From MED-G105 sp039025235 (lineage in GTDB: Bacteria; Pseudomonadota; Alphaproteobacteria; Caulobacterales; Parvularculaceae), in NCBI GenBank assembly GCA_039025235.1, contig JBCCOS010000016.1, positions 1-64,000 of the forward strand: DNA of 64,000 bases, read 5' to 3'. A program made the translations under genes and the position numbers. This document shows, piece after piece, positions 19,578 to 28,443 of this stretch. The notes under the pieces were generated by a model that was given only the letters and a program-made list of their open reading frames with translations, was not told the DNA's origin and made no database searches. Every line of letters starts with the position of its first letter. Within the stretch, counting starts at the first letter, position 1.

Positions 19578-19996
19578 ACCAACAGTCGTCCCCTATGCCA
19601 TTCTCCCACCAAAACGATTATCAAACACCATTTTGCAATGCAATGAAAAACAGACTTTCGGGAGCGTTTGCGTGCAAATCCCCAAGGAGAAATACAACTA
19701 TATTTCCCAAAACGGCGGGTCAGCACTCGCATAAGGCGAATGAAAATACGTACAAAAATTAAAGTCAGATATTCACGTCGCTACGTTTTCTTCGGAATAG
19801 CCTATTTTCACGGATAGGTGCGTTTGGTCGCTGTTTACCATTCATAAACGCTGTAACAGAAGCATGATAAAACAATGACTTAAAGCTATGTTCCAATTCT
19901 ATCGGAACGTGAAAAGCTCTTAGAAACGGCAATATTATTCTTTATAAGAACTAATTTAAATGCGCTTATTTATTATTTTTGCCGACAAAGATAGAC
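19578..19996. other. 419-bp AT-rich intergenic region
   Basis: No gene. It must contain the promoter of the sugar phosphotransferase. A degenerate copy of the module A hairpin repeat lies at 19879-19923. Confidence 0.5.
19879..19923. repeat. Degenerate module A intergenic repeat
   Basis: Outer arms CTTAAAGCT and AGCTCTTAG match at 7 of 9 positions. Inner arms GTTCC and GGAAC flank a loop like those of the copies at 63086 and 38888. It lies between two leftward genes. Confidence 0.45.
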
Positions 19997-21061
19997 CTAG
20001 CCGCTCCGAGCGCTAGGCGTGCCGGGTGCCGTTTGTCTTTCTGGTAAAATAAATTCGAGACCACGTGAAATCATTTCGGTAAGCCATCCGATTCCGAAAG
20101 CGGTGTGTGATATGATGGCGAGCCCAAAGACCCTTAGAAAACGGTCAACACTATGTTCGGTAATGATGCTCGTGGATATCAAGCAAACGAGTAGAAAATA
20201 AAGCGATGGAAAGGCAAGAAATACCGGATGTATGACAATTGATAGCAGGGCGCCGCCTAAAACAGTGCAAGCGGCCCCCACAGGGATTAATTGCCGGATT
20301 TTGGGCGGCATTCTGTGTTTTGCTAAAGTAGAGAAACGCCCCCGTCCATTTCTGAAGAACTGAGCCCAAGTCCCCCAAAAAGTCTCACGGGGGAAATAAT
20401 CAATTCTTACATTGGGGTCTAAGAAAACCTTAGCGCCTGACAGAATTAGTCGCCGATCGAATTCAACATCTTCATTCGCTAAGAAATCGACGTCGTAGCC
20501 ACCAAGCTCCATGAAAACGTCGAGCTTAAATGCAGCGTGATGTCCATGGTCAACAAAACCGCCAGGTGATGACGAGCGGTGAGGAGAAGCCCCATTCCCG
20601 AGCCAACTGTTGAATAGGTCAGAACCAGCGCGCGACATCTTCGTATCGCCAACGGTACGCATAGGCACAACAACACTGGAAGCACCACAAGAAATCAATC
20701 GATCGACCAGTTTATGAGCAAATTGAGGAGGGTAAGCCGCATGCGCATCTGCGCGAATTAATATATCGATATCACCTTGATCAGCCGCCATTTTTGCAGC
20801 GAGATTTAGCGCATGCGCCTGCGTACGACCTGGATTGGTTATGAGGCGAACATTTGGTTCTTTTTCAGCGATGCTTGAAACCACACTTCGGGTTTTGTCG
20901 GAACTTCCACCATCTAAAACCCATATTTCCCCGCGCTCCACATCGAGTCCGACCATTAAGTCCCGAACAACGCTTTCAATATGTTTTTCTTCGTTCAGTG
21001 CGGGTACAACGACGACGAACGAAGGGTCCATTTTGGTACCATTTGTATACTGTCGTTGCAC
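19997..21061 (-). CDS. Family 2 glycosyltransferase (ExoA-like)
   Basis: A 354-aa inverting sugar transferase, inner-membrane linked. The N-terminal GT-A domain has FVVVVPALNEEKHIESVV, WVLDGGSSDKT, a DAHAAYPP metal-binding region and NEDVEFDRRL. Two or three hydrophobic segments follow from residue about 265 (VGAACTVLGGALLSIVIHP and later). The layout and motifs match ExoA, the beta-1,3-glucosyltransferase of succinoglycan synthesis. The start is uncertain: GTG at 21061 has a weak AGAGA, while ATG at 21031 is ten codons in and has no clear ribosome site. It is divergent from the ExoL-like gene. Confidence 0.88.
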   Translation of the reverse strand: MQRQYTNGTKMDPSFVVVVPALNEEKHIESVVRDLMVGLDVERGEIWVLDGGSSDKTRSVVSSIAEKEPNVRLITNPGRTQAHALNLAAKMAADQGDIDILIRADAHAAYPPQFAHKLVDRLISCGASSVVVPMRTVGDTKMSRAGSDLFNSWLGNGASPHRSSSPGGFVDHGHHAAFKLDVFMELGGYDVDFLANEDVEFDRRLILSGAKVFLDPNVRIDYFPRETFWGTWAQFFRNGRGRFSTLAKHRMPPKIRQLIPVGAACTVLGGALLSIVIHPVFLAFPSLYFLLVCLISTSIITEHSVDRFLRVFGLAIISHTAFGIGWLTEMISRGLEFILPERQTAPGTPSARSG

Positions 21062-21081
21062 GCGTTAGTCTCTTTCTTTCC

Positions 21082-21096
21082 GTAAACATCGTTTAC
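21082..21096. promoter_or_regulatory. Inverted repeat in divergent exopolysaccharide promoter
   Basis: GTAAACATCGTTTAC has perfect 6-bp arms around 3 bp and lies between the ExoA- and ExoL-like genes. A second perfect palindrome, TGGTTAACCA, follows at 21107-21116. They are candidate regulator sites; the binding protein is unknown. Confidence 0.35.
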
Positions 21097-21213
21097 CATA
21101 ACGCACTGGTTAACCAAGTTAAACATAAATTACACTGCCAATAAACCATACAAACGACTGAAAATACGTCGAAATCTTAATTAAGTGATTTGAGAAAGGG
21201 GGAGACACCAATC

Positions 21214-22443
21214 GTGAAGGCCAGCTACTTCGTTCACGATATCGGCGATCCGGCGGTTAAACGTCGCGTGATCTCACTTGTCAATATTGGTGTCGACGTG
21301 ACTGTTGCTGGTTTTAGTCGGTCACCAGCAGTGCCATTAAACCCTGATATTGCTAAAGTAATCGATTTAGGCCCCACATATGACGGAAAGTTGACGCATC
21401 GAGTCTGGAAGGTGAGCAACACGCTTTTCAAGAGTTCAGTGCTCAAAAAGTGTGCTGCCGACGCCGATATTCTCATTGCAAGGAACCTTGAATGCTTGGC
21501 TCTGCTCTGGCGTTCATTGCGATGGAGCAAATCTAATGTTTATCGGGTTTATGAGGTCTTGGATATTCACCAAGCCTTACTCGGTAGCAGCCTGTCTGCC
21601 AAAGTGCTGAGAACTGCTGAAAAGCGGCTGATGCGTAATGTTGATAGAATTATTACAAGCTCGCCTGCTTTTATCACAGAATATTTTCAAACCTATCAGA
21701 ACGTCGATTCGGATAAAATTAGCCTTGTTGAAAATCGCATCGTTTTTCCTCAAAGGATGCCGAATGCAGTAAAGTCGAATAAAGATCAAATTGCCCCTGC
21801 GGGTTCAGCGCGCCAATCAACAGGCAAGCCATGGCAGATCGGTTGGTTTGGTGTCATTCGATGTAGAAAAAGCCTAGTCGTGCTCGATCATCTTGCCAAG
21901 CATATGGATGGTTTAGTGAATGTCGTGATTCGCGGAAAAGTAGCTCATGATGTGATACCAGACTTCGAGACAATTGTTTCAGCAAATCCATATTTATCAT
22001 TCTACGGACCATATCAATATCCGAACGATTTACAGAAAATCTATGAAGAGATCGATTTCGTGTGGTGTATCGATTATTTTGAAGCGGGTGCAAACTCCGA
22101 ATGGTTGTTGCCCAATCGATTGTACGAGGGAGGGGCTTTTAATACGCCACATATTGCGCGAGCAGGCGTTGAGGCGGCACATTGGCTGAAGCGTCAGCGT
22201 CTCGGGTATATTTTAGATGAACCAATTGGCGATTCACTACATCAGTTTTTCCACTGTATAACACCAACGGAAGTTGATGAGATGCGAACGGCCTATCGGG
22301 CAAAAAACCGAAGCTTATGGATTGACGATGGCAGTGGTGTTCAATTGTTCATTGGACCTAACAAGTATAATGACGATTGTGGTTCAGGTGGCGGGCTAAT
22401 GCATATCCAAGGTGCCAATCGTGGATCGGCTCAGAAAGCTTAG
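21214..22443 (+). CDS. Glycosyltransferase (ExoL-like)
   Basis: A 409-aa cytoplasmic transferase of the GT-B type. Recognisable parts are the N-terminal YFVHDIGDPAVKRRV, YEVLDIHQ, IGWFGVIRCRKSL, VIRGKVAHDVIPDF, FYGPYQYPNDLQKIY and NSEWLLPNRLYEGG. This set matches the ExoL group of succinoglycan-type pathways. A GGGGGAG Shine-Dalgarno at 21198-21204 picks the GTG at 21214, not the TTG at 21190. The ExoM-like gene follows after 15 bp, so the two form an operon. Confidence 0.83.
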   Translation: MKASYFVHDIGDPAVKRRVISLVNIGVDVTVAGFSRSPAVPLNPDIAKVIDLGPTYDGKLTHRVWKVSNTLFKSSVLKKCAADADILIARNLECLALLWRSLRWSKSNVYRVYEVLDIHQALLGSSLSAKVLRTAEKRLMRNVDRIITSSPAFITEYFQTYQNVDSDKISLVENRIVFPQRMPNAVKSNKDQIAPAGSARQSTGKPWQIGWFGVIRCRKSLVVLDHLAKHMDGLVNVVIRGKVAHDVIPDFETIVSANPYLSFYGPYQYPNDLQKIYEEIDFVWCIDYFEAGANSEWLLPNRLYEGGAFNTPHIARAGVEAAHWLKRQRLGYILDEPIGDSLHQFFHCITPTEVDEMRTAYRAKNRSLWIDDGSGVQLFIGPNKYNDDCGSGGGLMHIQGANRGSAQKA

Positions 22444-22458
22444 GTCGATCAAAGATAA

Positions 22459-23370
22459 ATGGAATCGAGTATTCAACACCTTCCAAATTTCGATATTTGT
22501 ATTTGCACCTATAAGCGTGCGTCGCTGAAAGACTTATTGGCATCGCTCAATAGACTCGATGGTCTTGAAAGCTTTTCCGTCCGCGTCATCATTGCTGACA
22601 ATGACGATCATCCTTCAGCAAAGCCAATTGTTGAAGAGTTTCGAAAATCAGCACGGTTCCAAATCACATACGTCCATGCGCCAAAACACAACATATCGGT
22701 TGCTAGAAACGCTTGTCTTGATGAAGCGCGCGCTCAATGGTTGATCTTCATCGATGACGATGAAACTGTCTCCGAAAACTGGCTATTGGCGTTTGCTTCT
22801 GAGGTCGAAAAGACAAGTGCAGATGTTTATCTCGGTGCGGTAAAAGCCATTTATCCTGACGATACGGATGATTGGTTACGCACAAACGATTTTCATTCCA
22901 CCCGCGTCGTTTACCGAAAAGGAAGGATCGTTCAGGGGTACACCACCAACACATGTGTGCGCCGCTCGACAATTGAAAATTTCAAGCTTCGCTTTGATCC
23001 CGCTTTTGGAAAAACGGGTGGTGAAGATACTGTTTTTTTCTCGACGTTGGTTACTTTGGGCGGGAAAATTGCCGCTTGTCCGGGGGCATTGGCTTATGAA
23101 GCAGTCCCGAAATCTCGTTTAACCTTGCGTTGGCTTTGTGATCGAAAATATCGTTCTGGCTACACACAAGGTTTGATATGGGTTAACAAAACGGGTTATG
23201 TAAAACGTATAGAGATTATGGTGATATCAGTTGTGAAGTGGATGTTTTGCAGCATTTGCAGCCTCATTGCATACGGCAAAACACGTTCATCCTATTGGAG
23301 GGTGCGCGGTGCCCTCCATCATGGTGTTTTTGCAGCTTGCTTGGGGCTTGGTCAAAAAGAGTTATACTGA
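22459..23370 (+). CDS. Family 2 glycosyltransferase (ExoM-like)
   Basis: A 303-aa GT-A transferase with FDICICTYKRASL at the N-terminus, VIIADNDDHPSA, HNISVARNACLDEA, the DxD-type metal motif FIDDDETV and a GGEDTVFF motif. This is the typical pattern of ExoM (glucosyltransferase of succinoglycan assembly), and the length agrees. One hydrophobic stretch occurs near residues 250-275. It follows the ExoL-like gene and ends convergent to the sulfotransferase, with 81 bp between. Confidence 0.87.
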   Translation: MESSIQHLPNFDICICTYKRASLKDLLASLNRLDGLESFSVRVIIADNDDHPSAKPIVEEFRKSARFQITYVHAPKHNISVARNACLDEARAQWLIFIDDDETVSENWLLAFASEVEKTSADVYLGAVKAIYPDDTDDWLRTNDFHSTRVVYRKGRIVQGYTTNTCVRRSTIENFKLRFDPAFGKTGGEDTVFFSTLVTLGGKIAACPGALAYEAVPKSRLTLRWLCDRKYRSGYTQGLIWVNKTGYVKRIEIMVISVVKWMFCSICSLIAYGKTRSSYWRVRGALHHGVFAACLGLGQKELY

Positions 23371-23451
23371 CGTTAGGTGTAATACGCTTTTAAATCATGT
23401 GTACTTATTAGTCGCGTCCCATTCCCGAAGGTGCACGACGCAAACGTGTTC

Positions 23452-24276
23452 TTAGCGATCGAGGTATTTCGCATAGTCAAATACTTCAAGGTCGCTCTCA
23501 CAAAAAGCTGTAAGCTTCTTTTTCAGACCCGATGAAATTTCTGGGGGAGGCGTTGTGGCTATCCTTTTGTGTTCGATCGACAAACGCCGTCCAATAAGCA
23601 TTGATAACCGATGCTCAAAGTCCCGCAATTGATCGGTAAACCCAACCAATGAAAATTTTGAAAGGTTCTTTTTCGCTCGCTCTGTCGCGGAATTCACACA
23701 AGAGCCTACAGGCTTGATCTCGCCAGAAAGGTATCGTGTAAGGATTGTACCGTGGAACGAAGCCATTTCGCTGTCGAGATACTTTTCAAAATCATCTTCA
23801 ACAAAACCTGATCGAACTTCTTCTCGAAAATGCGAAATCATTCTTTCAATCGGGCAGCGCAGGACAGTAATCCAATAATAACTTGTGTTGAATTCCTCAA
23901 AGGCGCGCGCGTCAAAAAGAAAATGACCGGAAATGCAGCAAGCATTTCTTGTTAAGTAGTACCGCAATAGATTCCTACGAAATTCATAAACAAGGGCACC
24001 ATTAGGGCTATCGTCATGGAAACGTGCTTCATCAATGATGGGTCCTGCTGACATGGATACCGCCATTCGTGACTCGCGCGGCGTTATCCAGGCAACTTCT
24101 TTTTGAATAGGCGTGACAGAATGGAGTGCAGTTATAATCGAATTACCCCCACATTTGGGCACGTGCATAAAGCAAATATTGTTTCCCACATTTGGGGTGA
24201 TACTGACCGAAATGCGCCTTAAAAACCGACGAAGTCTCTGAACGGTCGTAAAATCGGGATTTGTTTCGCGGTTCAT
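23452..24276 (-). CDS. Sulfotransferase family protein
   Basis: A 274-aa PAPS-dependent sulfotransferase of the Sulfotransfer_2 type. The 5'-phosphosulfate loop is FMHVPKCGGNSI (residues about 32-43), and the 3'-phosphate region is WITVLRCPIERMISHFREEV with the conserved Arg and Ser. No membrane segment is seen. Embedded among polysaccharide genes, it most likely sulfates a sugar of the exopolysaccharide. It runs opposite to its neighbours, convergent with the ExoM-like and divergent from the ExoQ-like gene. Another acceptor cannot be excluded. Confidence 0.85.
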   Translation of the reverse strand: MNRETNPDFTTVQRLRRFLRRISVSITPNVGNNICFMHVPKCGGNSIITALHSVTPIQKEVAWITPRESRMAVSMSAGPIIDEARFHDDSPNGALVYEFRRNLLRYYLTRNACCISGHFLFDARAFEEFNTSYYWITVLRCPIERMISHFREEVRSGFVEDDFEKYLDSEMASFHGTILTRYLSGEIKPVGSCVNSATERAKKNLSKFSLVGFTDQLRDFEHRLSMLIGRRLSIEHKRIATTPPPEISSGLKKKLTAFCESDLEVFDYAKYLDR

Positions 24277-24506
24277 GATAAATACCCGCTGACATCGTTA
24301 TTCTGTCAAAAGAATAAGTGTAGACTATGGAAGCATCGGTGCAGTAACACACATCATCAAAATAAGGCAATGGATATTGGGCGCCCGGGTCGAACCGGCA
24401 ACAGCGAATCACGAAAGATAAGAAATTTGTGAAATGGATATGTCACGAATCTTTTTTCAGTTTTTTTGATGACTGTCCTCAGGCACAATGTTGAGTAGTC
24501 AATAAA

Positions 24507-25736
24507 ATGACCCTGTCCCCAATCAAGCAAGACACTAGAAGGTTTATAGGTGGCGCTGCATTCGCCCATTGCATATTCACTTTGTTCTGGAGTGCGGACA
24601 CGCTGACTAAATCGGGCGTTGCCTCGCTTGGACTAGCCTTAATTTATGCAAGTACGGCATTTTTTGCATTTTACCTACGAAGACAAGTTTATAGCTCTAT
24701 AAAGCGCTCTGTTATTTTATTGGCTTTTCCTGTGATAGCCATGGTTTCCACCTTGTGGTCGATTGATCCGTCTACGACTTTGCGCGGTGGAATTCAAATG
24801 GTGATAACCGTGTTGATCGGTATCGTTATCGGTGTTTTACTGGATCTTCGCGGGATTGTAACGTGTACGGCAGTCGCACTGACGATCGGTTTGCTAATGT
24901 GCGGCGTAACCTACTTTCTTGGAATATGGCCCCCATTCTTTGATAAAAATGATGTGTTTATCGGTGCCTATCCGCAGAAAAATTTGCTTGGTCACGCGAT
25001 GGTAGTGCTATTTATTATAGCGTGGCTTTCAATATTTGCTGGCGACAGGCGTACACGCGTCCGGCTCGGCTTTGTTGTGATTGCGATGATTTCAGCGGTT
25101 TTGGTGATCGTTTCTCACTCAGCGTCGGCATTAGGGAGCATGGTCGCGTCACCGCTTATCGCGACAGTAATTGGGCTATACAGAAATATTGGTCGTTGGC
25201 CTATCGTTTTTGCCTGGGCAATCGTAACGACGATCGCCGCCCTTGCCTTCGCGTTTGTTATCGTTGGTATAAACCCGACGGACGTCGTTCTTGACATGTT
25301 GGGGCGCGATGCGTCGCTCACAGGCCGTACGGCATTTTGGCAGTATGGTATGGATATCGCCAAGCAACGACCATTGGATGGAATCGGCTATTTGGCATTT
25401 TGGAGCAGTGAAGATTATTCAGCGATCGTATCAGTTTGGCGTAAGCAGAATGGCGATGGTGTCAACGGTTTCCACAATCTCTTTATTGAAGTGCTTGTTG
25501 CAACAGGTATCCCTGGTCTTCTTGCTTTGTTGGCTGGCCTCGGTTTGTCGTTGAAGAGAGTACTTTTAGATTCAGCAAACAATCAAACGATGAATGGGGT
25601 TATCGCATCGGTATTAGTAATTACGATGATAGGGCTAGCTGCGTTTGACAACAAATTGGTGCGTCCCCATGAGATTGGCGTAATCTTGCTGAGTGCATTC
25701 ACTGTGGCATCTCTTCGGGAAAAGCATTCATCCTGA
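24507..25736 (+). CDS. O-antigen ligase/polymerase-family membrane protein (ExoQ/Wzy-like)
   Basis: A 409-aa inner-membrane protein with about ten hydrophobic segments and the Wzy_C-type loop: GAYPQKNLLGHA, SLTGRTAFWQYG, PLDGIGYLAFW and GFHNLFIEVLVATGIPGLL. Proteins of this type join lipid-linked repeat units into chains (Wzy/ExoQ) or ligate them. Here polymerase is favoured because a copolymerase and flippase sit next door. Its last 38 bp overlap, on the opposite strand, the end of the flippase-GH16 gene. Confidence 0.88.
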   Translation: MTLSPIKQDTRRFIGGAAFAHCIFTLFWSADTLTKSGVASLGLALIYASTAFFAFYLRRQVYSSIKRSVILLAFPVIAMVSTLWSIDPSTTLRGGIQMVITVLIGIVIGVLLDLRGIVTCTAVALTIGLLMCGVTYFLGIWPPFFDKNDVFIGAYPQKNLLGHAMVVLFIIAWLSIFAGDRRTRVRLGFVVIAMISAVLVIVSHSASALGSMVASPLIATVIGLYRNIGRWPIVFAWAIVTTIAALAFAFVIVGINPTDVVLDMLGRDASLTGRTAFWQYGMDIAKQRPLDGIGYLAFWSSEDYSAIVSVWRKQNGDGVNGFHNLFIEVLVATGIPGLLALLAGLGLSLKRVLLDSANNQTMNGVIASVLVITMIGLAAFDNKLVRPHEIGVILLSAFTVASLREKHSS

Positions 25737-28434
25737 TGGTGTGTGCGTTGGTTCCGCGCAAGATGATCGTTTGCGGCGCCTGTTTGTCAGTAGCCCCCCG
25801 CATAATCCAAACATCATCGCCCACTTGAACAATTGGTTCAGTAAGGCCTGAGCGTTTGTCAAAAAAACTCGGTGGCGCATTAATCCGGTCGCCATTGTCG
25901 GTATTGAATCCATAGATGATCTTATGGGCATCGTCGACGTCTTGAACGGTAATGATATCTGCTCCAGCACCGAGAAATATATGATCCAGACCCCCGTGAA
26001 CGAAGATTTTTGAGCCATGATCGCCAGATGAGATAACATCGTCTTCGTTCGTATCATTGAGAATGCCATTCCTATCGGGATTAATCCTAGCGGTGCTGGC
26101 ATCAACAGCATTAATATAGATCTCGATGTAATCGACTTCCATTGTCTCCCTAAAAATCGAGGGATTGCGAACGTCCATTGCCCAATACGGATCGGGTCTT
26201 CTTGCTCCAATGAGCAAATTTAAAATCGCATACATTGGTGCTTCGAGGCGAGGAGGCGTATTCGCACGAAATATCTCTATACCATCAAAATAGAAAATGA
26301 CATCGTTCGCTGACCACGCGGCGGCATAGGTATGGAAATCTTTATAGATGTTAGCACCCAAGCGCTCATGGACATTAAACTTTGAACGCGTTGCCTCGTT
26401 ATCGTCATTCCGAAGAGACTTATAGTGAAGCGTCGTATGGACAACGTTTTCATTTCGCCGTTTATTCTCATCATAAACGGCTTCTAAAATATCAATTTCT
26501 GGCGGCCAGCCTTTGGTACCGGTCAGCCAGAATGCGGGCCAGAAGCCCTGACCGCGCGGCAGCCGTGCACGCATTTCGAAATAACCATGTTTACTTGACC
26601 AGGCGTCATAGAGCGCCAGTGTACCGGTAAAATACTGTAGGTCGTCTTTGGAAGGTTGAACTGAAGGATCTCCGGTGCGGACAAGCGCCAAGGCGCGGGC
26701 TTTATCCGATATGGGGATAACGCCCGCCTTTATCGTTAGAATACCATTGTCAACGGAAAACGGGTTTAGCGTTAGTGGCGTTCCGCTCTTATCAGTTATC
26801 CCTGGAAAGGCTGTTAACGCGTCCATTGAACTCGGATGAATATAAGATGTGTAAGGACCGAACTTCCAGACCGGCGCCCATAGTCCCCCGGTTTGATCAC
26901 TTGCTCTTGTAAACTTTAAGGTATCAAAGTCTTCGCGCAGTATAAGTTCGTAATCCTCTGGGGTTGGTGGTTTTGCATGCCCATCATTCATGAAGCCAAC
27001 CACTGGAAGGGCGAAAAACAAAAAGACAGTTATGTCAACTTTGTTCGGTTTTTTTTTCGTAAAGCGCTTCGCAATTCCGATAAGCGATGGATCAAATTGT
27101 GTCGTTCGCTTTACGACCAAATATAGCCACGCTTCTAATAAAAACCAGCCTATCAGACCGCCAAGCGCGCATCCAGAAAGACCACCGAAAATGCCACCAA
27201 AATAGAAACCACCGCCGACGAATAAAACGCCTGAGAAAAGGGGGCGTGTGCTATATTGGTCACGGTCGAGGGCAACAAGCATAGATAGGCCAGGGCCAAA
27301 AACAGCAAATATGATATTCTGTAATAAGACTATGAAAAGGGCTGTCGATCCCGAACGGTACTCGGGATTGAAAACACCTAAGATACTTAATGAAAAAAGT
27401 CCGCCAATAATCACGGCAGGCGTGACGATGCTTAGTCGCAAGGCGGTTGCGATATCGATGATTTGAATGGTTTTCTTTGTATTGTTATGCGACGCTTCGT
27501 GGGCCACTTTGGGCATTGTTGTCGTCTCTATGGCTGTTAATGAAAAGCGCAATAAAGCGGCAATGCGGATGCATACGGCAAGTATCGCAATATCTGTGGC
27601 GCCGATCGCGAAAGACGCCGCAAATATCGTAAAATGGGCTGCATTTTCGTAGATCAAGACAGCGGGTGAAAGACGTACGGCAGTCGCGAACCATTTTTTG
27701 CGTTCTATCGGGGGGGCAAACTCGATTGGCGTCAATCGAAGGCGCAGGAGCACGGTCTGAACCAAAAGCGCTGCGATGTGGCTCAAGGCAAAAGCAAACA
27801 TCGATAAGCTTATCGTCAGTCCGTTATGCGCAAACTGATGAAACAATAAAGCCAAAACAAAGAATGAGAATGGCTGCACAAAAGAACGCGGACCTTGGGC
27901 TTTGATTTGATGGAACAACGCACCTCCAAAACGTCCTAGAACACGTGAAAATGCCTGGGCTATGGTGGCCATTATGGTACTAACCCAAAAAGGGGAGCCG
28001 AGCTCAAAGGAGGCGATTGCATCGGCGCGCGCTAGAATTCCCGTTGATAAAACAACAATACACAAAGCGGCGAAAACAATTGAGATTGTTCCAGTAAGGA
28101 GCAAGGAGAAATACATAAATGAATTTGCGGCCAAGCGTTCGTTCCGTGCGATTGCTCGTGTGACAAAAGCGGGAGAACCCGCTTCTATGTTTAGTGACAG
28201 AAATAGTGAACATAGGCTGCTGGACGCCATGGCGAAGGCTAGAAGCCCAAAATCCTTTGGCTCTAGCGTTCTCGTTATGACGATTGTTGCGATGAGTGAA
28301 AAAAAGACGCCGGCAATACGCAGTCCTAAAAGTGCGCCGCCCTTTGCGAGGATTCCCTTTATCAGCTGGAATGGTGCATCTTTAGACGTGTCGGACGCTG
28401 GCCGAGGGTGATCTGACGGGGCGTTGGTTTCCAC
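25699..28434 (-). CDS. Fusion: Wzx/ExoT-type flippase + GH16 glycanase + RTX-like tail
   Basis: A 911-aa single frame. Residues 1 to about 450 are a polytopic membrane protein like lipopolysaccharide flippases (AGVFFSLIATIVITRTLEPKDFG at the N-terminus, about 12 hydrophobic segments). Residues 460-462 are encoded by a run of nine A's. Then comes a signal-peptide-like stretch (VFLFFALPVVGFMNDGHA) and a GH16 domain, about 485-790, with catalytic E646-I-D648-I-L-E651. The tail, about 800-900, has calcium-binding-like repeats (HGGLDHIFLGAGADIITV). ExoK/ExsH glycanases cut succinoglycan and ExsH has RTX repeats. A flippase fused to such an enzyme is not an arrangement I know. It starts with GTG 9 bp after the ExoP-like gene. 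Confidence 0.85.
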   Translation of the reverse strand: METNAPSDHPRPASDTSKDAPFQLIKGILAKGGALLGLRIAGVFFSLIATIVITRTLEPKDFGLLAFAMASSSLCSLFLSLNIEAGSPAFVTRAIARNERLAANSFMYFSLLLTGTISIVFAALCIVVLSTGILARADAIASFELGSPFWVSTIMATIAQAFSRVLGRFGGALFHQIKAQGPRSFVQPFSFFVLALLFHQFAHNGLTISLSMFAFALSHIAALLVQTVLLRLRLTPIEFAPPIERKKWFATAVRLSPAVLIYENAAHFTIFAASFAIGATDIAILAVCIRIAALLRFSLTAIETTTMPKVAHEASHNNTKKTIQIIDIATALRLSIVTPAVIIGGLFSLSILGVFNPEYRSGSTALFIVLLQNIIFAVFGPGLSMLVALDRDQYSTRPLFSGVLFVGGGFYFGGIFGGLSGCALGGLIGWFLLEAWLYLVVKRTTQFDPSLIGIAKRFTKKKPNKVDITVFLFFALPVVGFMNDGHAKPPTPEDYELILREDFDTLKFTRASDQTGGLWAPVWKFGPYTSYIHPSSMDALTAFPGITDKSGTPLTLNPFSVDNGILTIKAGVIPISDKARALALVRTGDPSVQPSKDDLQYFTGTLALYDAWSSKHGYFEMRARLPRGQGFWPAFWLTGTKGWPPEIDILEAVYDENKRRNENVVHTTLHYKSLRNDDNEATRSKFNVHERLGANIYKDFHTYAAAWSANDVIFYFDGIEIFRANTPPRLEAPMYAILNLLIGARRPDPYWAMDVRNPSIFRETMEVDYIEIYINAVDASTARINPDRNGILNDTNEDDVISSGDHGSKIFVHGGLDHIFLGAGADIITVQDVDDAHKIIYGFNTDNGDRINAPPSFFDKRSGLTEPIVQVGDDVWIMRGATDKQAPQTIILRGTNAHTIRMNAFPEEMPQ
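27049..27057 (-). repeat. A9 homopolymer (coding strand) at the flippase-GH16 junction
   Basis: Nine T on the plus strand, read as AAA AAA AAA in the gene. One fewer A puts the flippase in frame with a TAA within about ten codons; one more puts it in frame with a TGA equally soon. It is therefore either a slippage site, a sequencing error joining two genes, or a true fusion. Confidence 0.7.
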
Positions 28435-28443
28435 TTTTCTTTG

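Noticed and set aside
21107..21122. CtrA-like TTAA...TTAA pair upstream of the ExoL-like gene
   Set aside because: Spacing between the TTAA halves is 5, not the 7 bp of CtrA sites.
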